Assembly: GCF_024138165.1 (NCBI RefSeq)
Contig: NZ_CP100000.1
Coordinates: forward strand, 1,054,001 to 1,118,000
DNA: 64,000 nt
Direction of reading: 5' to 3'
DNA from: Halorussus vallis
GTDB lineage: Archaea > Halobacteriota > Halobacteria > Halobacteriales > Haladaptataceae
Below the pieces are notes generated by a model. That model was not told where the DNA came from, ran no database searches, and was given only the letters and a program-made list of their open reading frames with translations. Below, one piece after another: positions 34,398 through 43,176 of the stretch (positions are counted from its first letter, which is position 1; each line of letters starts with the position of its first letter). Made by a program: the position numbers and the translations under genes.

Positions 34398-35432
34398 TCA
34401 GACGCCCCGAATCACGCCGGTGACGCCGACCGTCTCGGCGATCACCCACGCGACAAATCCGAGGTAGGCGGCCAGCAGGACGTACGACTCAACGTCGGAC
34501 AGCGAGAGGTCGGTCCGCAGGAACGTGAACAGCAGGACGGTCGCGACGGTCAGCACGCCCAGCATCGGCACGGCCACGGCGAAGTCGACGGGTGCGCTCC
34601 CGACGATGAGCACCCCAAGCGGAATCGCGACCAGCAGGTCGAACGTGTTCGACCCCAGCACGTTCCCGAGGCTGGTGACGCCCTTGCCCTTGCGCGCGGC
34701 CCGGACGCTGACCAGCGAGTCCGGCAGGCTGGTCGCCGCGGCGAGGATGGTGACGCCCGCGAGGAACTCGGGGATGCCGAACGTGTGGTTCAGGCTCTCG
34801 ATCGAGCCGACCATCTGCTCGACGGCGACCAGGATGACGACCAGTCCGACGACGAGCATCCCCCACTGCCGGGAGACGTCGACGTCGCCGACGTCCTCGC
34901 CCTCGTGGTCGCTCACGTCCTGCCACTGGATGAAGAGGTAGAGGACGTACAGCAGGAGGGGGATGACCGCGAGCGGTCGCGTGACGCTTCCGCCGAGCAC
35001 CGCGCCGCCGGACGTCGGGTAGTAGATGACCGCCAGCGCGAGCGTGACGACCAGCGCGGCGACCGATATCATGTAGAACTGCGCCTCCTTGTAGACGATG
35101 GTCCGACTGGAGGCGACCGGCTTCTCGGTCGCGATACCCGACAGCGCCGGAATCACGAGGATGTTGAAGATGGCCGACCCGACGATGGCGCCGACGCCCA
35201 TGTCGAACGCGCCCGCGAGCGCGGTGAAGACGACGCTCGCCAGTTCGGGGAAACTCGACCCGACCGCGACCACGACCGAGCCCTGAATCACGTCGGGGAG
35301 TCCGTAGTGGGCCGAGAGACGCTCGGCCGACGATTCGAGCCAGCCGCTTCCGAACCAGATGAGCCCCGTGGCGACGACGAGGACGGCCACGTGCGCGAGC
35401 GGCGTGTCGGGGAGGACGCCGAAGAGTGACAT
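34398..35432 (-). CDS. CaCA-family sodium/calcium antiporter
   Basis: A 344-residue membrane protein with about ten helices in two inverted halves. The two alpha-repeat ion-binding motifs are visible: VVVAVGSSFPELASVVFTAL in the first half and LAAATSLPDSLVSVRAARKG-like sequence in the second. These match the YrbG/NCX type exchangers, which expel Ca2+ in exchange for Na+. A hydrophilic loop (QWQDVSDHEGEDVGDVDVSR) separates the halves. It is transcribed leftward, apparently alone. Confidence 0.9.
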   Translation of the reverse strand: MSLFGVLPDTPLAHVAVLVVATGLIWFGSGWLESSAERLSAHYGLPDVIQGSVVVAVGSSFPELASVVFTALAGAFDMGVGAIVGSAIFNILVIPALSGIATEKPVASSRTIVYKEAQFYMISVAALVVTLALAVIYYPTSGGAVLGGSVTRPLAVIPLLLYVLYLFIQWQDVSDHEGEDVGDVDVSRQWGMLVVGLVVILVAVEQMVGSIESLNHTFGIPEFLAGVTILAAATSLPDSLVSVRAARKGKGVTSLGNVLGSNTFDLLVAIPLGVLIVGSAPVDFAVAVPMLGVLTVATVLLFTFLRTDLSLSDVESYVLLAAYLGFVAWVIAETVGVTGVIRGV

Positions 35433-35537
35433 CACGTCGAAACGACCGACTCGGACACCAAATGCGTTGTGTTCGGCCGCGTGGAGAGGTATATCGGGGG
35501 ACGAGCGCGGCGTCCCTCGGGTGACAATTCCGCCGTC

Positions 35538-37658
35538 TTACTCGTCTTTCATCCGACTTCCGCCGGGCGGGAGGAACTCCTGGATGAGGTCCGGGCTGGC
35601 GACCTTCCGGACGAAGGAGGTGTCGGCGAACCGCTCGCGGAACACCCGGTAGACGCGCTTCGCGACGTCGCCCTGGGCGTACCGACCGGGTTCGACCTCG
35701 ACGTGGGTTTCGACCTGCGGGACGACGGCCTCGGGCGGCCCGCCGAGGACGCGGGTGTGCGGTTCGCAGGCGATGCCGACCGCGACGCCGACCGGCACGT
35801 CCCGGAAGTAGGTGCGGTCGCCCCGGATGGCGAACCCGCCCTTCTCCAGGTACTCGCCGCTCTCGGGCGTCTTGCTCACCTGGTCGGGCGTGACCATGTA
35901 GGCGTCGCCGGCGAACCGACTGTCCTTCCAGACCGACGAGTAGGAGACGGCGAACTGCGCCGCCTGCTGCTTGCTCTCCTCGGGCACGTCGACGTCGCGG
36001 GAGGGTTCGCTCGGGTCGGAGGTCTTGAGGATAGTGACGGGCCCGCCGTGGGCCTGAGCGTGGAAGAACAGGTCGTTGCCGTCCATGTACTTCTGGACGA
36101 GTTCCTCGTTCTGGTCGGCGTTCCGGCCGCCGATGACCAGGAAGCCGTCGCTCGTGCGGAACCACCGGAACCGCTCGTACCACTGCTCGTTCTTCCGAAT
36201 CGGAATCGACGGCGCCGACAGCCAGTCGGTCTCCTCGTCCTCGGCTTCCGCCTCGCCCTCCTCGCCGTCGGCACCCTCGTCGGGTTCGGCCTCCCACTCG
36301 TCGCGTCGGCGCTCGACCTCTTCGAGGTCCTCGCGGGTGTCTTCGATGGCCGCGAGCGCGCCCTCCTTCTTCTCCTCGATGCGCTTGGCCTCGGTGTAGA
36401 GGCGGTCGGCGTTCTTCTCGACGCCGGTCGAGGCGTCGAGTTCGACGTTTGTCCCGTCGATTTCGACCGTGATGGTCCCCTCCCGGCCGTTCACGCCCTG
36501 GACGGCCTCGGCGGCGTCGATGCCCCGCTCGGCCCCCTCGGCGAACGTCGCCTCGATATCGTCCCACGACCGGCCCTCGTCCAGCGCGTTCCGGACGGTG
36601 GTGAGAATCTCGTCGGCCAGGCCGTAGTGGCCGTAGAGCAGTTCGGCCTGCTCGCGGACCGCCTCGGCCTCCTGCTCGAAGCCCTCGATGGCGCCCTCCT
36701 GCTGTTCGATGATTCGCTTTTGCTTCTCGATCTCGGCCTCGAAGTCGGGGCGCTGGCTCCCCGCGCCGGCGTCGGCCGGCTCGTCGTCGCCCGTCAGGTC
36801 GACGTTCGCGTAGTAGAAGTCGACCGCGGCGTTGAACGTGTCGAACGCTTCGGCGTCGAGGTCGGCGTACTCCTCCAGCGCGAACGGCGTCACGTCGACC
36901 AGGCGGTCGTCCTCGCGGTAGACCCGCGGGTCGAACTGGCCGGTCCGGAGCGGTTCGGCCAGGCGCTCGATGGCGTCGAAGACCGCCCGGTAGTCGTCGT
37001 CGGTGGCGTCGTCGATGTCGGTGGCCTTCTCGACGCCCGCTCGGGTGCAGACCTCCTCGGCGTAGAGGCCGCCGAAGTTGAGTTGGGTGGCGAGCGTCCG
37101 CACGATGTCCGTGTCCGACCGCTCCATCTCGGCGACGAACGACTCGTAGTCCACCTCGAAGGGGTTGACCCGCTCGTCGGGGAACTCGTACTGACTGCCC
37201 GGCGCGACGGTCCGGGACTTCAGCCGAACGGTGTCGAGGCTGTCGACGACGATGTTGTCCTCGTCGAGCACCGCGACGTTGCCCTGGCCGAACAGTTCGG
37301 CGACGATGGTGGTGTCCTCGTCGCCGCGCTCGAAGCGGAACATGAGGATGCGGTCGAAGCCGTACTGCTCGACGCCCGCGAAGTCGGCGCCCGACAGGCG
37401 ATTGCGGAGCATCATCGCGAAGTTCGGCGGCCGGCCCGGCGCGTCGGGGACGTTCTCGGGCGCCGAGACGTGGGCCCGCTTGTCGTCGCCCACCTCGATC
37501 AGGAGTTCGACCCGCCCGCGGTCGAAGTCGCGCATCTTGAACCGCAGGAGGTCGTCGCCGTAGAGGTACGCCTTGTCGAGTTTCGACCCCTCGTAGGCCC
37601 CCAGCTCCGCGACGACCGCGGCGAGGTCGATGCTCGACAGTTCCCGCTTCTGGTCCAT
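35538..37658 (-). CDS. rqcH: NFACT family ribosome rescue factor (RqcH homologue)
   Basis: A 706-residue archaeal homologue of bacterial RqcH and eukaryotic Rqc2/NEMF, which binds 60S/50S subunits blocked with peptidyl-tRNA. NFACT-N spans about residues 1-210 (MDQKRELSSIDLAAVVAELG ... NFAMMLRNRLSGADFAGVEQ), a long coiled coil about 290-480, and the NFACT-R (DUF814) domain about 490-640 (WYERFRWFRTSDGFLVIGGR, GNDLFFHAQAHGGPVTIL), then NFACT-C with PDLIQEFLPPGG. An acidic low-complexity insert (residues about 455-475) sits inside the coiled coil. The start was set at MDQKRELSS. Confidence 0.93.
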   Translation of the reverse strand: MDQKRELSSIDLAAVVAELGAYEGSKLDKAYLYGDDLLRFKMRDFDRGRVELLIEVGDDKRAHVSAPENVPDAPGRPPNFAMMLRNRLSGADFAGVEQYGFDRILMFRFERGDEDTTIVAELFGQGNVAVLDEDNIVVDSLDTVRLKSRTVAPGSQYEFPDERVNPFEVDYESFVAEMERSDTDIVRTLATQLNFGGLYAEEVCTRAGVEKATDIDDATDDDYRAVFDAIERLAEPLRTGQFDPRVYREDDRLVDVTPFALEEYADLDAEAFDTFNAAVDFYYANVDLTGDDEPADAGAGSQRPDFEAEIEKQKRIIEQQEGAIEGFEQEAEAVREQAELLYGHYGLADEILTTVRNALDEGRSWDDIEATFAEGAERGIDAAEAVQGVNGREGTITVEIDGTNVELDASTGVEKNADRLYTEAKRIEEKKEGALAAIEDTREDLEEVERRRDEWEAEPDEGADGEEGEAEAEDEETDWLSAPSIPIRKNEQWYERFRWFRTSDGFLVIGGRNADQNEELVQKYMDGNDLFFHAQAHGGPVTILKTSDPSEPSRDVDVPEESKQQAAQFAVSYSSVWKDSRFAGDAYMVTPDQVSKTPESGEYLEKGGFAIRGDRTYFRDVPVGVAVGIACEPHTRVLGGPPEAVVPQVETHVEVEPGRYAQGDVAKRVYRVFRERFADTSFVRKVASPDLIQEFLPPGGSRMKDE

Positions 37659-38212
37659 ACCCCGTGATTGCTCGTTACACCGGAAAGGCCTATCGTTACG
37701 ACGTGTTGTGAGGACGTCGGTGTAGAACCGAGTAGAGGTGTTCAGGGAGATGACGGAAAGTCCGTACTCGAAAGACGGCACGAACGGAGACAGGACGGAA
37801 AATGACGGACGGAGAGATGGAGCGAGCACGTACGAAAACGGGACGAAAGGAAACGGGAAGCTAGCTAGCTACTCCCGACTCCTATGAGAAACCGCACCAC
37901 TTCCTCCCCAGCCGACTCCCTCACTCGCACCTTCGGCGCTCGTTCGGTCGTCCCTCGCGCGAGCGACGCAGGCTTCGCCTGCGACGCCGCGCGCCACGTC
38001 TTTTAGCCGGTATCGCGCATCTCCACGGTCGGCGCGGCGCGCGGGAATCGCGGCCACTGAGTGGCCGCGATTTCTCGTGCGAGGGATGAGCGAACGAAGT
38101 GAGCGAATCGGCTGGGGAGGGTGTGGTTGCGGCCCTCATTTGTACCGGGAGTAGCTAGCTTCCTTGATTTTGCGGTGCGGTCACCAGTCGACGTAACGAC
38201 GAGATTCGTCCT
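37659..38212. other. Intergenic region with nested palindromic element
   Basis: About 550 bases between two leftward genes. The first 190 bases show no gene. The remainder is a nested palindrome of about 308 bases, described separately. Confidence 0.6.
37856..38163. mobile_element. Nested palindrome, MITE-like element
   Basis: The ends are inverted: GGAAG-CTAG-CTAGCTACTCCCG at the left (37856-37877) and the complement of GGAAGCTAGCTACTCCCG at the right (38146-38163), the left copy carrying an extra CTAG. Inside are imperfect complementary arms at 37892-37914 and 38109-38132, a 7-bp hairpin at 37967-37983 and a perfect 12-bp hairpin at 38046-38072. It encodes no protein. The form suggests a MITE-like or palindromic intergenic element; no clear target duplication is visible. 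Confidence 0.6.
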
Positions 38213-39082
38213 TCACACCTCTAGCTCCATCCCGTCGTAGCCGAACTCGAGATTCAGGTCCTCGTACCGCGACTCCAGTTCCTCGTACTCGTCTGGGCGT
38301 CGCCGATATATCTCCTCGATCTCGGTCAGCACCGTCCGGTCCGGCTTCACGGTCCGGACCTGCTCTATCGTCTGGTCGAAGGTGGTCTGGTGTTCGCGCT
38401 CCTCGGCCCAGAGTTCGTCGGTCATGATAGGTTCGCCGTCGCCGGTTTCCCGGAAGAAGCCACACTCCCTGACCCAGAGGTCGAGGTCGCGGGGAACCTT
38501 GTCGAGGTCGAGAAACGTCGTCTCGTCGGGGAATATCAGCGCCGATTCGTCGTCCTCCTCGAACAGGTAGCCCATCGCGGCGTCCTCCGAATCCCCGGGG
38601 TCCATCGGCGCGCCGACGGCCGTCACTTCGATGCCGCCGCCGAGGTCCATCGACTCGCCGTCGTCCAGCAGTTCGAACTCGGCGTATCCCAGGTCGTCGT
38701 ATTGGGCTTCGAGGTCGAGGGAGTCGGCCAGGCGGTCGTAGGTCGTCTCGCTCATCACCACCGTCGCGGGGTCCTCGTTGTCCCAGTTCTCGATGGGGTA
38801 CTGCGGTCGCCCGATGGCCTGGACGACCCGCAGGCCGCCGACGTGGTCGATGTGGTGGTGCGAGAGGAAGATGTACTCGACGTCCATTACCTCTTCGCGG
38901 TTCAGCATCGCCCAGATGCTCTCGGGCGCGTCCACCACCGCGTTCGCCTCCTGGACGTAGGTGGAGTTGCCGAGCCTCGCGTGGGGCGACCCCTCCCGTC
39001 TCGCGGGTTCGCAGACCCGGCAGTCGCAGGTCGGCATCGGCGTCTGGGAGTCGCCGCCCGACCCGAGGAGCGTGAGATTCAT
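38213..39082 (-). CDS. MBL-fold hydrolase, PhnP-like
   Basis: A 289-residue metallo-beta-lactamase-fold phosphodiesterase-like protein. It begins MNLTLLGSGGDSQTPMPTCD, with the CDCRVCEPAR cysteine cluster near residues 18-27 that in PhnP-type proteins binds a structural zinc. The metal motif FLSHHHIDHVGGLRV follows near residue 72, then FPDETTFLD. The C-terminal 90 residues (EYEELESRYEDLNLEFGYDG) form a helical tail not typical of PhnP. It likely cleaves a cyclic or phosphodiester substrate, unknown. Confidence 0.88.
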   Translation of the reverse strand: MNLTLLGSGGDSQTPMPTCDCRVCEPARREGSPHARLGNSTYVQEANAVVDAPESIWAMLNREEVMDVEYIFLSHHHIDHVGGLRVVQAIGRPQYPIENWDNEDPATVVMSETTYDRLADSLDLEAQYDDLGYAEFELLDDGESMDLGGGIEVTAVGAPMDPGDSEDAAMGYLFEEDDESALIFPDETTFLDLDKVPRDLDLWVRECGFFRETGDGEPIMTDELWAEEREHQTTFDQTIEQVRTVKPDRTVLTEIEEIYRRRPDEYEELESRYEDLNLEFGYDGMELEV

Positions 39083-39166
39083 GGACGAACTACCGGCGCG
39101 CGACCCAAAGACTCTGCGGCAGGCGACCCGGCGGCCCGTCGGGGCGGCCGCCTGAGCGGTCGGCTG

Positions 39167-40804
39167 TCAGTGGTCGGCCTCGTGGGGGTTCGGTTCGGTG
39201 CCGTAGTTCTCGGCGTGGTCGGCGTAGTCGATGAACCGCGGGGCGTCCGGGTCGAACGGTCGTTCGAGCGACTCGAACGCCCGTTTCTTGTCCCAGCTCT
39301 GCAGGCCGCCGACCGCGCCCCGGTCCTCGAGGTCGTGGTAGTCGAGGTCGGGTTCCGCGAGTTCCCACGCCTCCAGTCCGGTTTCGGTGCGGACGATGAC
39401 CGACGAATACTCGTCGGACGACCCCACCGAACCGACCGTGAGGTCGGCGCAGTAGCCGGTGAAGTCGGCGCACTCGTCGCAACCCTTCAGCGCGGCGCCG
39501 TGGAACGCCTCGATGTCCTCGGCCAGGATTCGCTCGCCGTCGCGGTCGTACACCCGCATCTCGCCGTCGAGCACGTCGAGTTTCCCGATCTCTTCGGGGG
39601 AGATACCCCGCTTCGCTTCGAGTTGCTCGCCGACGAGCCGGTGGTAGTTGAAGTTCTTGGTGCACATCAGCGCGACGGTGTACTCGACCGCCCGAACCAT
39701 CGCGTTCTGGGAGCCGTACTCCCACTCGAAGTCCTGTAAGGCCCGTATCCCCTCGATTTCGCAGGGCGTCCCCACGAGCGCGAGGCTGAGGTCCTCGGGG
39801 TCCTTCCCGGGGAGTTTGTGCTCCCACCGCGAGAGGTCGAGGTTGCCCAGCGCCATCGTCTGGTTGTAGAAGCTCCCGGCGTTCTCTATCAGTTCCTCCC
39901 GCGTGGTCGCGAGGAAGCTCTCGGCCTTCCAGGGCTCGTCGTCGCTCTCGGTGGCGATTAGCGCGCCGTCTATCTTCCCCGCCTCCAGCAGGTGGCTCAG
40001 CACCGACGTGACGACGCCGCCGTCCTGGGCGTTCTCACGCCACTCCTCGGTCACCCGCGCCGAGAACTCCGTGATGGGGTCGCCCGCGCCCTTCACGTTC
40101 TCCTCGCCGCCGGTTATCTTCCACTGGCGCTCGTAGCGGAGGCCGCCCCGCGGGCAGAAGTCCCAGCAGAGCGAACAGCCGGTGCACATCTTCACCAGTT
40201 CCGGCAGGTCGTCGTCGCCGATGCCGATGGAGTCCGACGGGCAGGCCGCCACGCACGTGCCGCACTGGATGCAACGACCCTCGTCGATGACCGCCTCGTC
40301 GAGTTCCATGAACCACGTCTTCTCGTCGGGCGTCTCGATGTCGTTCATCTCGCGCCGAATCGAGTAGCCCGGCGTCTCCAGGTCGACCCCCTCCGGGACG
40401 TTCACGCGCTCGTTGGGCGGGCCGTCCGAGAGGTCCTGGCTCGCGTCGGCCGCAGGTTCGGTGAACTCCAGGTCGGCGAGATTACCGTCGGCGTCAACGT
40501 TGGCCGGGGTCGTCCCACCGTCAGAGGCGAACTCCGACGAGCCTCCGGTCGCTTCGCTCCCGGAGACGCCGTCGGCGACCGGTTCCGTCTCCTCACCGAC
40601 GTCGCCACTCGCGCCGGTCGCGTAGGGCCGCGACTCGTCGGTCGGTCCGATGCGGTCGCCCGGAATCGTCCCGTGCTCGGTCGCGGGTCGGTGGGTCCGG
40701 ACACCGTCCGCGCGGGGGACCGTCCGCTCGTCACCCCTGTCGTCGGCGTCCGGAACGCCCGGCAACGGGTCGTCCGGCCGGCCGTCCTCGCGCTCGTCAG
40801 TCAT
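39167..40804 (-). CDS. FrhB-type F420 dehydrogenase subunit with ferredoxin domain
   Basis: A 545-residue protein. Residues 1-150 are a disordered Asp/Glu/Gly-rich extension. Two 4Fe-4S clusters follow: CIQCGTCVAACPSD (Cys178, 181, 184, 188) and CTGCSLCWDFCPRG (Cys207, 210, 213, 217). Residues 225-545 are an FrhB-like FAD/F420-binding domain (LALVGTPCEIEGIRALQDFE, RGISPEEIGKLDVLDGEMRV, KGCDECADFTGYCADLTVGS). Such subunits oxidise reduced F420 and pass electrons to iron-sulfur centres. Its ATG overlaps the nitrite/sulfite reductase stop by eight bases. A shorter start at Met153 is possible. Confidence 0.85.
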   Translation of the reverse strand: MTDEREDGRPDDPLPGVPDADDRGDERTVPRADGVRTHRPATEHGTIPGDRIGPTDESRPYATGASGDVGEETEPVADGVSGSEATGGSSEFASDGGTTPANVDADGNLADLEFTEPAADASQDLSDGPPNERVNVPEGVDLETPGYSIRREMNDIETPDEKTWFMELDEAVIDEGRCIQCGTCVAACPSDSIGIGDDDLPELVKMCTGCSLCWDFCPRGGLRYERQWKITGGEENVKGAGDPITEFSARVTEEWRENAQDGGVVTSVLSHLLEAGKIDGALIATESDDEPWKAESFLATTREELIENAGSFYNQTMALGNLDLSRWEHKLPGKDPEDLSLALVGTPCEIEGIRALQDFEWEYGSQNAMVRAVEYTVALMCTKNFNYHRLVGEQLEAKRGISPEEIGKLDVLDGEMRVYDRDGERILAEDIEAFHGAALKGCDECADFTGYCADLTVGSVGSSDEYSSVIVRTETGLEAWELAEPDLDYHDLEDRGAVGGLQSWDKKRAFESLERPFDPDAPRFIDYADHAENYGTEPNPHEADH

Positions 40805-42503
40805 CGGTCGCCACCCCCTTCGAGACGGGGGCGTCGGCCCGCCGCATCACCGACCGCAGGCGGTCGTTGCCGACCCGGCGAGTCCACTCGTAGAAGCGCT
40901 CGCCGTCGGCGCGCTCGTCGGCGTAAGCCGCGAACAGCGCTTCGAGCGCCGGAATCACGGCGTCCGCCGGAACCGCCGTCTCGACCCAGTTGAGGAAGGC
41001 GTTGTCGGTTCCGAGGCTCCCGCCGAGACCGAAGTCCATCCCCTCGACCACCGCGTCGCCCTCGTCGTTCGTGCTGTCCGGCGAGTCCTCGACCTTCACG
41101 GTTTCGCCGCGGAATCCGATGTCGGCTATCTGTGGCTGGGCGCACGAGGCCGAACAGCCCGACATGTGCATCCGGACCACGTCGAGGTCGTCGGGGGTGT
41201 CGATTCGGGCGTCGAGTTCTCGCGCCCACCGCTTGACTCGTTTCTTGGTCTCGATGATGCCGTAGTTGCAGAACTCGCTGCCGGTACAGCCGACCGCACC
41301 GCGCGAGAACGGTCCGGGATTCGGCTGGTAGTCGGCGGCGAAGGGTTCGGCGAGCAAATCGTCGACGCGTTCCTCGGGGACGTGGGTGACCAGGAAGTTC
41401 TGGTCGGTCGCGAGTCGGACCGACGCCTCCTCGGTGCCGTACTCCCCGGCGGCCCGGGCGGCCGCCGCGAACTCGTCGCCGCCGATGCGGCCCGCGACCA
41501 CGTTGAAGCCGACGTATCGAAGGCCGTCCTGCTTCTGCTCGCGGACGCCGACGTGGTCGCCGGTGTACCCCTCGGTGCAGTCCTCGCCGGCCGACGGGAG
41601 GTCGACCGTATACCGGTCCCGCACCGCCTCCTCGAACGTCTCGGGACCCAACTGCTCGACGAGATAGCGCATCCGACAGACCCCGCGGTTGTTCCGGTCG
41701 CCCAGTTCCTTGAACGTCTGGGCGACCGCCCGGCAGAACTCGACGGCGTCCTCGGGCGGGACGAACGCGTCGAGTCGGGAGGCCATCCGCGGGCCGTCCG
41801 AGAGGCCGCCGCCGACCCGGGCGTGGAAGCCGTAGTACCACTCGCCGTCGATTCGCTTTCTCGCGGGTGTCAGCCCCACGTCGTTGATCTGGGACTGGGC
41901 GCAGTCCTCGCGACAGCCGGTGACGGTCAGCTTGAACTTCCGCGGGAGGTTGGCGTACTCGCGGTTGCCCGTGAAGAACTCCGAGATAGCGTCCACTACC
42001 GGCTGGGCGTCGAAGCACTCGTGGTCTGTGAGCCCGGCCGCGGGACAGCCCAGCACGTTCCGGGCCGAGTCGCCACAGCCCTGCACGGTCGTCAGCCCCA
42101 CTTCGTCGTATCGGTCCCAGATCTCGGGGACGTCCTTGATCTCGATCCAGTGCATCTGGACGTCCTGTCTGGTCGTGATGTCGAGGTAGGCGTCGCCCCA
42201 GAGTTCGTTCTGTTCGGCCCCGCCGTACTCCTCGGGCGCGGTGGCGAACTCCTCGGCCACCTCGCCGACGACCTCGGCCTGTTCGGGTGTGAGTCGCCCG
42301 CCGGGCACCTTGGTCCTGAGCATGAAGTACCCCCGGTGGGTGCCGTGGGCGTACAGGCCCGCCCACTTCAGGCGCTCCCACTCGCCGTCGCCCGCTCGCG
42401 CCTCTATCTCGTCGAACGACAGCCCTTCCTCGGCGTACCGCTCGACGTCGTCGAGCACGTCCAGCGGGTGTTTCTCCTGTTTGTACTCCTCGACGGTGTT
42501 CAT
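40797..42503 (-). CDS. nirA: Siroheme nitrite/sulfite reductase (NirA/Sir type)
   Basis: A 568-residue ferredoxin-type assimilatory reductase, catalysing six-electron reduction of nitrite to ammonia or sulfite to sulfide. The cluster/siroheme cysteines are Cys406 and Cys412 (CTGSEFC) and Cys450 and Cys454 (CSASC), in the invariant C-x5-C ... C-x3-C order. The first half has the pseudo-repeat VQGCGDSARNVLGCPAAG and TGCREDCAQSQINDVGLTPA. Sequence does not separate nitrite from sulfite with certainty; the length and N-terminus fit haloarchaeal NirA. It is cotranscribed with the FrhB-type gene. Confidence 0.9.
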   Translation of the reverse strand: MNTVEEYKQEKHPLDVLDDVERYAEEGLSFDEIEARAGDGEWERLKWAGLYAHGTHRGYFMLRTKVPGGRLTPEQAEVVGEVAEEFATAPEEYGGAEQNELWGDAYLDITTRQDVQMHWIEIKDVPEIWDRYDEVGLTTVQGCGDSARNVLGCPAAGLTDHECFDAQPVVDAISEFFTGNREYANLPRKFKLTVTGCREDCAQSQINDVGLTPARKRIDGEWYYGFHARVGGGLSDGPRMASRLDAFVPPEDAVEFCRAVAQTFKELGDRNNRGVCRMRYLVEQLGPETFEEAVRDRYTVDLPSAGEDCTEGYTGDHVGVREQKQDGLRYVGFNVVAGRIGGDEFAAAARAAGEYGTEEASVRLATDQNFLVTHVPEERVDDLLAEPFAADYQPNPGPFSRGAVGCTGSEFCNYGIIETKKRVKRWARELDARIDTPDDLDVVRMHMSGCSASCAQPQIADIGFRGETVKVEDSPDSTNDEGDAVVEGMDFGLGGSLGTDNAFLNWVETAVPADAVIPALEALFAAYADERADGERFYEWTRRVGNDRLRSVMRRADAPVSKGVATDD

Positions 42504-42627
42504 CGGGAGCGGACCTCCGGTTCGAACGCCGAGTGCGGTTCGTTATCAGTGGCCACGGTCGTTCGTCACGAAGGGGAGACGCGAACTACTACCATCGCAT
42601 TACGGCGAAAACTGGCGGTGGACGCGA

Positions 42628-42650
42628 ATACCGGCAAACAATTCCGGTAT
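42628..42650. promoter_or_regulatory. Candidate operator upstream of nirA
   Basis: Perfect 7-bp arms ATACCGG and CCGGTAT around a nine-base AT-rich centre. The layout is that of a dimeric regulator site. Nitrogen or sulfur control of the operon is the obvious guess but is not shown by sequence. Confidence 0.35.
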
Positions 42651-42752
42651 CGGCGTCGGCCCCGAACGGGAGTCGGTGACGGGGATGACCCCCGAACGAT
42701 GGCCGTCTGAGGTTCCGGAAAGCTTCGCCTCGACTCTCGACGGACGGGGCCG

Positions 42753-42792
42753 ACCGGTCGCGCCGCTCGCGGCCCGCGGCGGCGCGACCGGT
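42753..42792. repeat. 14-bp perfect inverted repeat, terminator-like
   Basis: Arms ACCGGTCGCGCCGC at 42753-42766 and the complement at 42779-42792, loop 12 bases. It begins 27 bases after the stop of the leftward gene at 42820 and could end its transcript. Confidence 0.5.
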
Positions 42793-42819
42793 TCGGTAGT
42801 TCGGATTTGGATTCGACGC

Positions 42820-43176
42820 TCAGGATTCCGAGTCGACGCTCAGACCGACCGCGTTCTCGTCGGCGTCTTCGGCTTCCGCAAACACGTAGACCACGAAGAG
42901 GTCCTCGCCGTCGTCGTCGGTGGCGGTGAACCGCACGGTTTCGCGGTCGTCGGTTTCGAACTCGTAGGTATCCGGCTGGACCACGATGTGGTCGAGTTCC
43001 GCGTCGCCTGGCGTGTAGACCGTCTGGTCGTCGGCTCCGATGGCGCTCTCGACGGTGTAGGTCAGGGTCAGCTCCTGGTCGTCGAGCGCGCCGGTGAACG
43101 TCGCTTCGTACTGGTCGACGCTTTCGAGTTCGTCGAACGTCACCTCGGCGAGCGATGGCTCCGAAGAGGCGGTCAT
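42820..43176 (-). CDS. Acidic beta-rich haloarchaeal protein
   Basis: A 118-residue very acidic soluble protein: LAEVTFDELESVDQYEATFT, LTLTYTVESAIGADDQTVYT and TVRFTATDDDGEDLFVVYVF alternate strand-like patterns, suggesting a small beta sandwich. The start MTASSEPSLAEV was chosen because the upstream extension is arginine-rich and non-acidic. Function unknown; it stands between the nirA operon and a small membrane protein gene. Confidence 0.68.
   Translation of the reverse strand: MTASSEPSLAEVTFDELESVDQYEATFTGALDDQELTLTYTVESAIGADDQTVYTPGDAELDHIVVQPDTYEFETDDRETVRFTATDDDGEDLFVVYVFAEAEDADENAVGLSVDSES

Larger units (their letters stand above)
42504..42819. other. Upstream region of the siroheme reductase operon
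   Basis: About 316 bases between two leftward genes. It holds an inverted repeat ATACCGG-9-CCGGTAT at 42628-42650 (possible operator, 125-147 bases before the nirA start) and a 14-bp perfect inverted repeat at 42753-42792 just after the preceding gene's stop. An AT-rich GTTATC near 42542 could be the nirA promoter. Confidence 0.5.

Noticed and set aside
35469-37667. A long open frame on the right strand opposite the NFACT gene
   Set aside because: Its translation is leucine/valine-rich with no family features, and it is the usual antisense shadow of a GC-rich coding sequence. The leftward frame has clear NFACT domains.
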